From NCBI RefSeq assembly GCF_036226465.1, contig NZ_CP108476.1, forward strand, positions 3,596,001 to 3,660,000: DNA of 64,000 nucleotides. The letters are read 5' to 3'. A program made the translations under genes and the position numbers. The stretch's first letter is position 1. Each line of letters starts with the position of its first letter. The stretch comes from Kitasatospora sp. NBC_01250. GTDB taxonomy: Bacteria; Actinomycetota; Actinomycetes; Streptomycetales; Streptomycetaceae. Of this stretch, positions 1-8,438 are shown piece after piece. The notes under the pieces were generated by a model. The model was given only the letters and a program-made list of their open reading frames with translations, made no database searches and was not told where the DNA came from.

Positions 1-182
1 CCGGGTGCCGCCAGGTCGGCCGTGCGGACCTCGACCGCCGCAGCACCCGGCTGCGGGACGAGGCAGGGCCGCCGCCCCACCAACCGCAGCTGGACCGGCC
101 GCCGGGCGAGCTCCGCCGCGACCGCCGATCCGATGTAGCCGGACGCACCGAGCACCACGACGAGCGGCCTGGTGGGAAGCAT
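1..182 (-). CDS. NAD-dependent epimerase/ketoreductase, N-terminal fragment (cut by window edge)
   Basis: About 60 N-terminal residues are visible; the rest lies left of the window. Residues 12-18 read GASGYIG, the GxxGxxG dinucleotide-binding turn of a short-chain dehydrogenase/extended SDR, followed by a helix with AAELARRPVQLRLVGRR. This opening resembles dTDP-4-keto-6-deoxyhexose 4-ketoreductases of actinobacterial deoxysugar pathways, which reduce the 4-keto group with NAD(P)H in the cytoplasm. I chose ATG 182 because GGAGAGG lies nine bases upstream of it; an in-frame ATG at 191 sits too close to that site. It is divergent from the RmlC-like gene at 433, which supports a sugar-nucleotide role. 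A generic NAD-dependent epimerase remains possible. Confidence 0.72.
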   Translation of the reverse strand, partial: MLPTRPLVVVLGASGYIGSAVAAELARRPVQLRLVGRRPCLVPQPGAAAVEVRTADLAAP

Positions 183-292
183 CGTCCTCATCCTCTCCGG
201 GCCGGCCAACGGGAGGCGTCCACGGCTCACCGAGTCGCGGGCGGTCCGGCCCACCGCCAGTTCTGTCAGCGGAGTGACGAGCCCCGCTCGAT

Positions 293-348
293 CCTCGGTC
301 GACGCCCGCTCGAGTCCTCTTCGACTACCGCTCGACGGTGGACCGAGG
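293..348. repeat. Inverted repeat in the divergent 183-432 intergenic region
   Basis: CCTCGGTC (293-300) is mirrored by GACCGAGG (341-348). Between them CGCTCGA occurs twice. The segment lies between the divergent ketoreductase fragment and the RmlC-like gene and could be part of a shared operator or promoter; no known box is recognised. Confidence 0.3.
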
Positions 349-432
349 CAGGCCCGCCGGCTCTGGCCACGGTGTGCTCCGCTCTGCCATGGTCGGGTGG
401 CCGGGGATCTCCGCCCCCGGCCCGGAGGAGTC

Positions 433-1011
433 ATGAAGACACGTCAGCTCACGGTGCCCGGCGCCTGGGAGATCGAGCTCGACCCGCACCACGACGAGCG
501 GGGCACCTTCGCCGAATGGTATGCGCAGGGAGCCTTCGCCGAGGCCCTGGGCACACCGCTGCCGGTCGCGCTGGCCGCCGTCTCGATCTCTCGCCGCGGC
601 GTCGTCCGGGGCGTCCACTACGTCGAGACGCCCCCAGGCCAAGCCCGGTACGTCACCTGCGTGTCCGGCGAGATCCTCGACTTCACGGTGGACATCCGCA
701 CGGGCTCACCCACCTTCGGCCAGTGGGACTCGCTGCGTCTGGGCCCCGGCCACTGGCGGGCCCTCTACCTCACCGAGGGCCTCGGCCACGCGTTCACCGC
801 GCTGACCGAACAGGCCACGGTTCTCTATCTGTGCTCGGCCCCGTACGCCGCCGAGCGCGAGCGCACCATCCACCCCTTCGACCCTGACCTGGCCCTGCCC
901 TGGCCCACCGGCCTGGAACCCAACCTGTCCGAGCGCGACGCTCAGGCCCCGACCCTCGCGCAAGCGCGCCAGCTCGGCCGACTTCCCCGCTACACGCCAC
1001 CACGCCCCTGA
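433..1011 (+). CDS. RmlC-like dTDP-4-dehydro-6-deoxyhexose 3,5-epimerase (or 3-epimerase)
   Basis: The 192-residue protein has the length and cupin layout of RmlC enzymes, which epimerise dTDP-4-keto-6-deoxyglucose at C3 and/or C5. The RGVHY motif places the catalytic-base His at residue 62, and GQARYVTCVSGEILDFTVDIR-type sequence follows from residue 69. The usual active-site Lys of QAK is Arg72 here. The C-terminal block around residues 130-158 (VLYLCSAPYAAERERTIHPF) matches secondary-metabolite epimerases such as the NovW/EvaD type. ATG 433 is preceded by GGAGGAG at 424-430, so the longer frame starting at 172 is rejected. Its neighbours, a ketoreductase fragment and a Gfo/Idh oxidoreductase, fit an activated-deoxysugar set, but no glycosyltransferase is visible. 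Confidence 0.85.
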   Translation: MKTRQLTVPGAWEIELDPHHDERGTFAEWYAQGAFAEALGTPLPVALAAVSISRRGVVRGVHYVETPPGQARYVTCVSGEILDFTVDIRTGSPTFGQWDSLRLGPGHWRALYLTEGLGHAFTALTEQATVLYLCSAPYAAERERTIHPFDPDLALPWPTGLEPNLSERDAQAPTLAQARQLGRLPRYTPPRP

Positions 1012-1101
1012 CCGGACCGCAAGGGTGTCCCGCCGGTCCGTCCACGCCGCGGCAGCGCGTCCCGCCCACCGGACCCGGGCCCGCGTGATGGAGTGAGGAG
1101 C

Positions 1102-2172
1102 ATGACCGCCGCTTCCCCCGCCCCGTACCGCGTCGCCCTGATCGGCTACGGTCTGGCCGGCGCCGCCTTCCACGCCCCGCTGATCGCCACCACCCCGGGC
1201 CTGAGCCTCTCCACGGTGGTCACGGCCAACCCCGAGCGCCGCGCCCGGCTGGCCGCGGAGCACCCGGGCGCCCGCGCGCTGGACACCCCCGAGCAGCTGT
1301 TCGCCGAGGCCGGCGAGTACGACGTCGCGGTCGTCGCCACCCCGAACCGCACCCACCTGCCGCTGGCCCGGGCGGCACTGACCGTGGGCCTGGCCACCGT
1401 GGTGGACAAGCCGCTGGCCACCACCGCCGAGGAGGCCCGCGCGCTGTGCGGCTTCGCCGAGGCCCGCGGCACGCTGCTGACCGTCTTCCAGAACCGGCGC
1501 TGGGACAACGACTTCCGCACCGCCCGGCGGCTGATCGAGGCCGGCGCGCTGGGCCGGGTGCACCGCTTCGAGTCCCGCTTCGAGCGGTTCCGGCCCAAGC
1601 CGAAGGCCGGCTGGCGCGAGCTGGCCGACCCGGCCGAGGCCGGCGGCACCCTCTACGACCTGGGCAGCCACCTGGTGGACCAGGCGCTGACCCTGTTCGG
1701 GCCGGTCGGCAGCGTCTACGCGGAGATCGACGTGCGGCGCGACGGCGCGGTGGTCGACGACGACGCCTTCCTCGCCCTCAGCCACACCGGCGGCGTCCGC
1801 TCGCACCTGTGGACCAGCGCGATCGCTCCCCTGGCCGGGCCCCGGCTGCGGGTGCTCGGCGACCGTGCCGGCTACGTCAAGGACGGCCTGGACCCGCAGG
1901 AGGCGGACCTGCGGGCCGGCCGGCGCCCGGGCGACGGCCGGCCGTGGGGCGTCGAGGACCCCGCCCGGCACGGCACCCTGGGCACCGACGAGCACGCGAC
2001 GCAGCTGGTCACCGACCCCGGCGACTACCCCGCCTTCTACGCCGGCCTGGCCCATGCGCTGGCCACCGGAACCCCGCCCCCGGTGGACCCGCTGGACGCG
2101 GTCGCCACGCTGGGCGTGCTGGAGGCCGCCCGGCAGAGCGCCGCGACCGGCAACACCGTCCTGCTGCACTGA
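1102..2172 (+). CDS. Gfo/Idh/MocA-family oxidoreductase
   Basis: A 356-residue NAD(P)-dependent sugar or polyol dehydrogenase. The Rossmann motif GYGLAG lies at residues 15-20, the family EKP motif appears as DKP at 102-104, and the C-terminal domain has GGTLYDLGSHLVDQ at 181-194 with the conserved Asp and His. The sequence style (GYGLAGAAFHAPL, VFQNRRWDNDF) is that of the YdgJ/IolW scyllo-inositol-dehydrogenase-like branch. It could equally act as a sugar 3-ketoreductase, because it lies 90 bp downstream of the RmlC-like gene on the same strand. ATG 1102 is chosen with GGAG at 1090-1093, eight bases away; GTG 1093 is a weaker alternative. Substrate is not known. Confidence 0.82.
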   Translation: MTAASPAPYRVALIGYGLAGAAFHAPLIATTPGLSLSTVVTANPERRARLAAEHPGARALDTPEQLFAEAGEYDVAVVATPNRTHLPLARAALTVGLATVVDKPLATTAEEARALCGFAEARGTLLTVFQNRRWDNDFRTARRLIEAGALGRVHRFESRFERFRPKPKAGWRELADPAEAGGTLYDLGSHLVDQALTLFGPVGSVYAEIDVRRDGAVVDDDAFLALSHTGGVRSHLWTSAIAPLAGPRLRVLGDRAGYVKDGLDPQEADLRAGRRPGDGRPWGVEDPARHGTLGTDEHATQLVTDPGDYPAFYAGLAHALATGTPPPVDPLDAVATLGVLEAARQSAATGNTVLLH

Positions 2173-2296
2173 ACGCCCCCGGCGACACCCTGGGTGACCG
2201 ACCCCGGTTGTCGTACCATCGGCCTGAAGGTCTGATTCCCACGCCGCGTCCCGCGTCGTGTCCCGCGTCCCCGCCGCAGCCCCGAGGAGGTCGGTC

Positions 2297-2593
2297 GTGC
2301 ATCCGCTCGTCCTGCTGCTCGGCCTGCTCCGGCTGCTGACCGGCGACCTGCTGCCCGGTGGCAGCAGCGGCCTCACCGCGCTGGCCACGGCCGCCACCCT
2401 GGTGGTGCTGGCCGGTGTGCTCTCGGCCACGTTCGTGCTGGCCCGGCTGCTCGGCTCGCGCGCCCCGCACGCGGTGCGCGACGGCACCCTGCGGCGGCAC
2501 GCCCTGCGCACCGCCTTCCTGCCGCAACGCGATCCGGACGCCCGGGGCCGCCGCCGGCCCAGGGCACCGGGCGCGGCCCTGGCGGCCGCGTAG
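2297..2593 (+). CDS. Small membrane protein, DUF6412-like, upstream of YidC
   Basis: A 98-residue protein starting at GTG 2297 behind a strong GAGGAGG site (2284-2290). It opens with a hydrophobic helix (HPLVLLLGLLRLL), has a second membrane segment at about residues 30-55 (ALATAATLVVLAGVLSATFVLARLL), then a basic soluble tail rich in Arg and Pro. Small two-helix proteins of this kind are commonly encoded just before a YidC-type insertase in streptomycetes; the pair is spaced by about 120 bp and likely co-transcribed. Function is unknown. The family name is from memory of that neighbourhood. Confidence 0.7.
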   Translation: MHPLVLLLGLLRLLTGDLLPGGSSGLTALATAATLVVLAGVLSATFVLARLLGSRAPHAVRDGTLRRHALRTAFLPQRDPDARGRRRPRAPGAALAAA

Positions 2594-2716
2594 CCTTCCG
2601 GGACCAGCCTCCCGGCACCGTCCGGCACCCACGTCCGGGCACCCCCGCGTACCACCGCGCGCTGCGCGGCCGTCCGCCGTCTCACATCCCGTCAGACGCC
2701 GGAGGGCCCACCCCGC

Positions 2717-3598
2717 ATGTCCATCTTCTCGATCTTCGATCCCGCCATCGGCCTCGCCCACACCGTGGTCGGCGCCTTCGCGCACGTCGTGCCAGCCGCG
2801 GCCGCGATCGTGCTCTTCACCATCTGCGTGCGCCTGGCACTGCACCCGCTGGCCCGGGCCGCGGCCCGCGGCGAGAAGAGCCGCACCCGCCTGGCACCGC
2901 GGGTCGCCGAGCTCAACAAGAAGCACAAGGGCCGTCCCGAGCAGTTGCAGGCCGCGCTCGCCGAGCTGTACCGCGAGGAGCAGGCCTCACCGTTCGCGGG
3001 CTGCCTGCCGATGCTGGTGCAGATCCCGTTCTTCTCGGTGATGTACCGCCTCTTCACGCTGCCCACCGTCGACGGCGTCCACAACGACCTGCTCGGGCAC
3101 ACGCTGGCCGGCGTGCCGCTCGGCACCCACCTGGGCGCCGCGCACGGGGTGGGCCAGTACGCCGTGTTCGGCGTGCTCTACGCGGCGCTGGCCGCGGTCG
3201 GCTACGTGGGCTTCCGCCGGGCCAGGGCCGCCGCCCAGGCCGCGCCGCAGGCTCCCGGCGCGGCGATCGCGCCCTACCTCGCGTTCGGCACGGTGCTGTT
3301 CGCGGCCCTGGTCCCGCTGGCCGCCGCGCTCTACCTGCTGACCACCAGCGCCTGGTCCGCCGCCGAGCGCGCCCTGCTGCACCGCGGCACCGGGGCGGCC
3401 GGCGTGCCGGCCGCCCCGGTCGAGGAATCCGCCCCGGCCACGGCAGTCGTCCGGGCCAAGGGATCCGCCCGGACCAAGGCAGCTGCCCCGGTCAAGGGAT
3501 CCGCCCGGGCCAAGGCGCCCGCCCTGCCCGCGCCCCGGCCGGCGGCGAAGACCGCCGCCCGGCCGGCCCGTCAGCGGCGGTCCCAGCCCGCGAGGTAG
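2717..3598 (+). CDS. yidC: YidC/Oxa1-family membrane protein insertase
   Basis: A 293-residue insertase that places membrane proteins, alone or with SecYEG. The conserved hydrophilic-groove Arg is at about residue 39 in FTICVRLALHPL. A cytoplasmic coiled segment follows (ELNKKHKGRPEQLQAALAEL), then YREEQASPFAGCLPMLVQIP, a hallmark of the family, and further membrane helices near residues 140-160 and 185-215. The tail after residue 235 is a Lys/Ala/Pro-rich low-complexity extension containing two near-identical KGSAR[TA]K units; the matching DNA repeat is at about 3460 and 3496. Such basic tails contact the ribosome. It lacks the large periplasmic domain of proteobacterial YidC and is probably the second, shorter paralogue. 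Its last 28 bases overlap the convergent deaminase gene. Confidence 0.93.
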   Translation: MSIFSIFDPAIGLAHTVVGAFAHVVPAAAAIVLFTICVRLALHPLARAAARGEKSRTRLAPRVAELNKKHKGRPEQLQAALAELYREEQASPFAGCLPMLVQIPFFSVMYRLFTLPTVDGVHNDLLGHTLAGVPLGTHLGAAHGVGQYAVFGVLYAALAAVGYVGFRRARAAAQAAPQAPGAAIAPYLAFGTVLFAALVPLAAALYLLTTSAWSAAERALLHRGTGAAGVPAAPVEESAPATAVVRAKGSARTKAAAPVKGSARAKAPALPAPRPAAKTAARPARQRRSQPAR

Positions 3599-4611
3599 GC
3601 GTCGATCTCGCCGGCGATCCGCTGCTTGCCGCTCCGGTCCAGGAACGAGGCCTCCACCGCGTTCTTGGCCAGGGCGGCCACGCCCGCCTCGTCCAGCCCG
3701 AGCAGGTTCGCGGCGACCGCGTACTCGGTGTTCAGGTCGGTGCCGAACATCGGCGGGTCGTCGCTGTTCACGGTGACCAGCAGGCCCGCGTCCACGAACC
3801 GCTTGATCGGGTGCTCCTCCAGCCGCTCCACCACCCGGGTCGCCAGGTTGGAGGTCGGGCAGACCTCCAGCGGGATCCGGTGCTCGCCCAGGTAGTCCAT
3901 CAGCGCCGGGTCCTGGTACGACTGCGTGCCGTGCCCGATCCGCTCGGCGCCCAGCTCGCGGATCGCGTCCCAGACCGTCTGCGGCCCGGTGGACTCCCCG
4001 GCGTGCGGCACGCTGTGCAGGCCCGCCGCCCTGGCCCGGTCGAAGTAGGGCTTGAACTGCGGCCTGGGCACCCCGATCTCCGGCCCGCCGAGGCCGAAGC
4101 TGACCAGCCCCTCGGCGCCGACCTCGAGCGCCAGCCGCGCCGTCTCCTCCGCCGAGGCCAGACCCGCCTCGCCCGGGATGTCGAAGCACCAGCGCAGCAC
4201 CACGCCGAAGTCCCGCTCGGCGCACGTGCGGGCGTCCTCGATGGCCTCCATGAACGCCACGTCCGGGATGCCCCGGCGGACCGAGCTGTACGGGGTGACG
4301 GTCAGCTCCGCGTAGCGGATCTGCTGGCGGGCCATGTCCCGGGCCACGCCGTAGGTGAGCGTGCGCACGTCCTCGGCGTCGCGGACCAGGTCGACCACCG
4401 AGAGGTAGACCTGGATGAAGTGCGCGAAGTCGGTGAAGGTGAAGTACTCCGCGAGCGCCTCGGGATCCGCCGGCACCTGGCTGCGGCCCTCGTAGCGGGC
4501 GGCCAGCTCGGCCACCACCCGCGGCGAGGCGGAACCCACGTGGTGCACGTGCAGTTCCGCCTTGGGCAGTCCGGCGATGAACGCCTGGATCCCGTCGGTC
4601 CCTCGGGGCAT
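3571..4611 (-). CDS. Adenosine deaminase-family enzyme, probable 6-aminodeoxyfutalosine deaminase
   Basis: A 346-residue TIM-barrel amidohydrolase. Metal ligands are the HVH at 21-23, His203 in SVPHAGE (catalytic Glu206), His227 in RIGHGT, and the Asp pair at 284-285 in NSDDPPMF. The N-terminal KAELHVHHVGSASPRVV and EIGVPRPQFKPYF segments closely match, from memory, the S. coelicolor enzyme shown to deaminate 6-aminodeoxyfutalosine in the futalosine route to menaquinone, rather than true adenosine deaminases, which usually have LHLHLEG/DG there. ATG 4611 is used: an upstream in-frame ATG (4656) adds a Ser/Arg/Thr-rich stretch not expected in the family. Plain adenosine deamination cannot be excluded. 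Confidence 0.85.
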   Translation of the reverse strand: MPRGTDGIQAFIAGLPKAELHVHHVGSASPRVVAELAARYEGRSQVPADPEALAEYFTFTDFAHFIQVYLSVVDLVRDAEDVRTLTYGVARDMARQQIRYAELTVTPYSSVRRGIPDVAFMEAIEDARTCAERDFGVVLRWCFDIPGEAGLASAEETARLALEVGAEGLVSFGLGGPEIGVPRPQFKPYFDRARAAGLHSVPHAGESTGPQTVWDAIRELGAERIGHGTQSYQDPALMDYLGEHRIPLEVCPTSNLATRVVERLEEHPIKRFVDAGLLVTVNSDDPPMFGTDLNTEYAVAANLLGLDEAGVAALAKNAVEASFLDRSGKQRIAGEIDAYLAGWDRR

Positions 4612-4679
4612 GCTGATCTTCTCCTTGGTCGTCCGGCTGGACAGACTTCGCATCATGGCATGCCGGACGGCGCCACGGC

Positions 4680-5978
4680 CTACCCGCCCAGTGCGGTGGC
4701 CACGGTGTGGATCAGCAGACCGGCCAGCGCCCCGACCACCGTGCCGTTGATCCGGATGAACTGCAGGTCACGCCCCACGTTGGCCTCGATCTTGCGCGAG
4801 GCGTCGGCGGCGTCCCAGCCCGCCACGGTGTCCGAGATCAGCGAGGTGATCTCCGACCGGTAGGTCTCCACCACGTACTGCGCCGCGTCCTGCAGCCAGC
4901 CGTCGGTCTTGGCCTGCAGACGCTCGTCGGTGGCCAGCCGCCGCCCGAACGAGCCGACCCCCGCGCGGATCCGGCGGCGCAGCTCGCTCTGCTCGTCCTC
5001 GGCGGCGTTCAGCACCAGGGTGCGCACCGCGCTCCAGGAGGAGGCGATCAGCTCCTGCACCTCGTCGCGGGCCAGCAGCTCGGCCTTGGCCCGCTCGACC
5101 CTGGCCTGGGTGGCGGCATCGGTCTGCAGCTCCACCGCGAAGTCGGCGAGGAAGGTGTCGATCGCGCCGCGGGCCGGGTGCTGCGGGTCGTCCCGGATCG
5201 CCGTGACGAACCGCATCAGCTCCTTGTAGACCCGCTCGCCGACCTGGTGGTCGATGAACCTGGGCGTCCAGCCCGGCGACTTTATGGCGACCTTCGAGAC
5301 CACGTCCTGGTGGTGCTCGCTCAGCCAGTCGTGCGCCCGGACGGCGACCAGGTCGACCACGCCGTGGTGGCCGCCGTCGGCGACCACCTTGCCGAGCAGC
5401 CGTCCGATCGGCTCGGCGACCTGGGTGGCCGCCGCCCGCCTGGTGATCGCCTCGCCGACCACCGCCTGCACGTCCTCGTCGCGCAGCACCGCGAGCACCC
5501 CGCGCAGCGCCGCCGACGCCTCGGTGGTGACCCGGTCGGCGTTGGCGGGCACCGCCAGCCACTCGCCAAGCCGACGGGCGACGCCGAGCGCGGCCAGCCG
5601 GCTGCGCACCACCTGCGCGGAGAGGAAGTTCTCGCCGACGAACTGGCCCAGCGAACGGCCGAAGGCGTCCTTCTTGGTCGGGATGATCGCGGTGTGCGGG
5701 ATCGGCAGGCCGAACGGACGCCGGAAGAGCGCGGTGACGGCGAACCAGTCGGCCAGCGCGCCGACCATGCCGGCCTCGGCGGCGGCCGAGACGTAACCGG
5801 TCCAGCTGCCCCAGCCGGCCGCGCCGGCCCAGGTGGACAGGGCGTAGACCACGGAGGCCACCGCCAGGAACCCGGTCGCGATCGCCTTCATCCGGCGCAC
5901 GCCGCGGCGCTTCTCCTCGTCCGCCGCGGTGAACCGGACGCCCGCCCCGGCTGCCTGCGCGCTGTTCTCGCTCTCCAC
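4680..5978 (-). CDS. DUF445 family membrane protein (YjiN-like)
   Basis: A roughly 432-residue protein of the DUF445 family. After a short acidic N-terminus it has RFTAADEEKRRGVRRMKAIA, a membrane helix (ATGFLAVASVVYALSTWAG), then the diagnostic EAGMVGALADWFAVTALFRRPFGLPIPHTAIIP block. A long helical, charged soluble region follows, and a C-terminal membrane helix (INGTVVGALAGLLIHTVATALGG). The family's biochemical role is not established; it is usually described as an inner-membrane protein. GTG 5978 is chosen because homologues begin near this point; a GTG at 6035 would add about 19 residues. Two copies of TGACCTCACCC lie just upstream at about 6028-6048. Confidence 0.85.
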   Translation of the reverse strand: MESENSAQAAGAGVRFTAADEEKRRGVRRMKAIATGFLAVASVVYALSTWAGAAGWGSWTGYVSAAAEAGMVGALADWFAVTALFRRPFGLPIPHTAIIPTKKDAFGRSLGQFVGENFLSAQVVRSRLAALGVARRLGEWLAVPANADRVTTEASAALRGVLAVLRDEDVQAVVGEAITRRAAATQVAEPIGRLLGKVVADGGHHGVVDLVAVRAHDWLSEHHQDVVSKVAIKSPGWTPRFIDHQVGERVYKELMRFVTAIRDDPQHPARGAIDTFLADFAVELQTDAATQARVERAKAELLARDEVQELIASSWSAVRTLVLNAAEDEQSELRRRIRAGVGSFGRRLATDERLQAKTDGWLQDAAQYVVETYRSEITSLISDTVAGWDAADASRKIEANVGRDLQFIRINGTVVGALAGLLIHTVATALGG

Positions 5979-6089
5979 CCGACCAGTGTCACCGATCGAC
6001 GGGGCGATCAAGCGTTCTCCCGTCCCTGACCTCACCCTGACCTCACCCTGAGCCCCCGCCGGCCGGGGCCCTCCCGGCCCGCGCCGGGC

Positions 6090-7388
6090 TCAGCCCCAGC
6101 GCGCGTAGGCCCGGTTCACGAAGCCGCGCCAGGCGGGCTGCCGCCGCAGCCGCCGCCGCAGCTGGACCGGCACCAGCCCGCGCCACACCTGCACCACCAG
6201 CGCGGGCTCGGCCGGCGTCGAGGCATCCGGTGCGGCCACCGCCAGGGGCTGCGCCGCCCGCTCCCCCGCGACCAGGTGCATGGCCGGCTCGCCGTAGGCC
6301 GCCTGATAGCGGATCAACCGGCGCAGCGCCGCCACCCGGCCGCGGCAGGCCAGTTCGAGCCGCAGCCGGTCCCGGGCGGCCACCGCCTGCAACCGCACCG
6401 GCGGGCAGTGCCGCTCGACCAGCCGGCCCACCCCGGCGCAGAGCCGCCGCTGCGCCGCGACCTCCAGCGTCAGGAAGTCGGTGCACAGCAGCTGCGGCAG
6501 CTCCCAGCCGAACACCCAGTCCAGCAGCACCGCCAGCTCCGCCCCCGGCTCGGCCAGCTGCCGGACCACCTCCACCAGCGCGGCCACCCCGCGCAGCCGC
6601 TCCTCGTGCCGGGGCCGCCCGGGGCCGGCCACCGGCCCGGCCGCCCGGCCTCCCGCTGCCCGATCCTGCTCCTCGTCCGTGGGCCCGTCCGTGGCCGCGT
6701 CCGCCTCGTCCGTCGCCTCGTCCGGTTCGGCCGCCACCAGGCAGTCCTCCCCACCCAGCACCGCGATCCGGCGCGAGCTCAGGCAGGCCGCCAGGGTGAG
6801 GGGGCGGGCCGCGTGCTCTCCGAGCTCCAGCCGCGGACGCAGCCCGGCGCCGGTCAGCAGGTCGCGCCGGAGCAGCGCGACCGCGCCGAGCGCCCCGGAG
6901 AGCACACAGTCCACCGCCTCGACCCGGGTCCAGGACCGGTCGAAGATCGCCCGCCGGTCCCACGCCCGCCGCCCCAGCACCACGTCGGCGCGGGTCCGGT
7001 CGGCCAGCGCCACCAGGCGCTCCAGCGCCTGGGCGGCGAGCGGCTCCTCGGGGCCGAGCAGGAGCAGGTACCGCCCGCGCGCCAGCTCGGCCAGCTGCCC
7101 GGCGGCCGCCGGCTCGACCGCTCGGACCAGGTCCGGGTACCGCTCGGCCCAGCCGCGCAGCCGCAGGCCCGCAGCGCAGTCGGTGGCGCAGTGGTCGGCC
7201 GGACCGTGGGCACAGTCGGCGACGGCCAGCACCTCCAGCGCGCCGGAGCGCCGGCGTCGGATCGACTGCGCCGGCAGCGCCGCGAGCGCCGCCGACCGGG
7301 CGGCCGGCGCGTGGCGGACCGCCAGCACCACGGTCACCTCGGGCACCGGGGTGCCCTCGCCCCCGCCCGCCCGCGCACTGCCCGCCAC
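6090..7388 (-). CDS. Glycosyltransferase-2-like protein, probably degenerate
   Basis: A 432-residue protein starting at GTG 7388 with GAGG seven bases upstream. Residues 15-30 (PEVTVVLAVRHAP) and the later LARGRYLLLLGPEEPL segment lay out like a GT-A glycosyltransferase family 2 fold. However, the place where the metal-binding DxD/DSDD should stand reads GPEE, so donor binding may be lost. An acidic low-complexity insert rich in D, E, A and T follows at about residues 222-245. The C-terminal half is helical and ends with a basic GLVPVQLRRRLRRQPAWRGFV, similar to the tails of teichoic-acid-type glycosyl/glycerophosphotransferases. It stands alone between the DUF445 gene and the ABC operon. Function is uncertain. 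Confidence 0.55.
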   Translation of the reverse strand: MAGSARAGGGEGTPVPEVTVVLAVRHAPAARSAALAALPAQSIRRRRSGALEVLAVADCAHGPADHCATDCAAGLRLRGWAERYPDLVRAVEPAAAGQLAELARGRYLLLLGPEEPLAAQALERLVALADRTRADVVLGRRAWDRRAIFDRSWTRVEAVDCVLSGALGAVALLRRDLLTGAGLRPRLELGEHAARPLTLAACLSSRRIAVLGGEDCLVAAEPDEATDEADAATDGPTDEEQDRAAGGRAAGPVAGPGRPRHEERLRGVAALVEVVRQLAEPGAELAVLLDWVFGWELPQLLCTDFLTLEVAAQRRLCAGVGRLVERHCPPVRLQAVAARDRLRLELACRGRVAALRRLIRYQAAYGEPAMHLVAGERAAQPLAVAAPDASTPAEPALVVQVWRGLVPVQLRRRLRRQPAWRGFVNRAYARWG

Positions 7389-7443
7389 ACCATCACCTCG
7401 CCGCAGGACTCAACCGCCGCCGCCCCGCCCGGGTCACGCCCGT

Positions 7444-8400
7444 TCAGCCGATCGCGACCCCCGCGTACATCCGCGCGATCACGTCCTCGATCGCCGGTTC
7501 CCGCACCGAAAGGTCGAGCAGCGGGTAGCGCTCGGCGACCGCGGCCACGATCGGCGCCGCGCTGCGCTGGGCCGGGAACGCCAGCCACTGCCGACTGCCC
7601 TCCACCTTGACCACCCGCGCGCCGGGCACCTCGATCGGCGCGGCCTCCCTGGCCAGGTCGACCACCAGGACCCGCTCGCTCTCGCCCGTCGCGTGCAGCC
7701 CCGGCAGGTCGCCGTCGTAGACCACCCGGCCGTGGTCGATCACCATCACCCGCCCGCACAGCTGCTCGATATCGGTCAGGTCGTGGGTGGTCAGCAGCAC
7801 GGTGGTGCCGCTCGCGTTGATCTCCCGCAGGAACTCGCGCACCCGCGCCCTGCTGACCACGTCCAGGCCGATGGTCGGCTCGTCCAGGTAGAGCACCTGC
7901 GGGTCGTGCAGCAGCGCGGCGGCCAGGTCGCCGCGCATCCGCTGGCCGAGCGAGAGTTGGCGCACCGGGGTGTCCAACAGGTCGCCCAGCTGCAACAGTT
8001 CGACACACCGGGCCAGATTGGCCCGGTACCGAGGGGGTGGGATCCGGTAGAGCCGGCGGGCCAGCTCGTAGGAGTCGCGCAGCGGCAGGTCCCACCAGAG
8101 CGTGGTGCGCTGGCCGAAGACCACCCCGATCCGGCGGGCCAGGGCGACCCGGTCACGCGCCGGGTCCACCCCCGCCACCCGCAGCCGGCCCGAGGTCGGC
8201 ACCAGGATCCCGGTGAGCATCTTGATCGTGGTCGACTTGCCCGCGCCGTTCGGCCCGATGTAGCCGACGCACTCGCCGGCCGCCACGGTGAAGCTCAACC
8301 CGTCCACCGCGCGCACCTCGCGCCGCTCACGGCGCAGCCGGCCGGTCCTGGTCCGGATACTGAAGGTCCTTGACACATCGTCGAGTTCGATCAGGCTCAT
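7444..8400 (-). CDS. ABC exporter ATP-binding protein (ABC-2, viologen/daunorubicin-exporter type)
   Basis: A 318-residue ATPase. Walker A GPNGAGKST is at 49-57, the signature LSLGQR at 149-154, Walker B LYLDEPT at 170-176 and the switch His at 206. The FGQRTTLWWDLPLRDSYELA segment after the Q-loop is typical of the ATPases that pair with ABC2_membrane_6-type permeases. A C-terminal extension (VIARMYAG at the end) is also typical. ATG 8400 is preceded by GAAAGGAAG. It is the last gene of an operon with the two permeases at 8439 and 9259 and energises export of an unknown, probably hydrophobic or cationic, compound. Confidence 0.93.
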   Translation of the reverse strand: MSLIELDDVSRTFSIRTRTGRLRRERREVRAVDGLSFTVAAGECVGYIGPNGAGKSTTIKMLTGILVPTSGRLRVAGVDPARDRVALARRIGVVFGQRTTLWWDLPLRDSYELARRLYRIPPPRYRANLARCVELLQLGDLLDTPVRQLSLGQRMRGDLAAALLHDPQVLYLDEPTIGLDVVSRARVREFLREINASGTTVLLTTHDLTDIEQLCGRVMVIDHGRVVYDGDLPGLHATGESERVLVVDLAREAAPIEVPGARVVKVEGSRQWLAFPAQRSAAPIVAAVAERYPLLDLSVREPAIEDVIARMYAGVAIG

Positions 8401-8438
8401 GACTGACTTCCTTTCAGTGGAGCGGAGCTGACGGTTGA

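Noticed and set aside
706-2685. 659-codon minus-strand frame across the RmlC-like and Gfo/Idh genes
   Set aside because: Antisense shadow of two clear plus-strand genes; no recognised motif.
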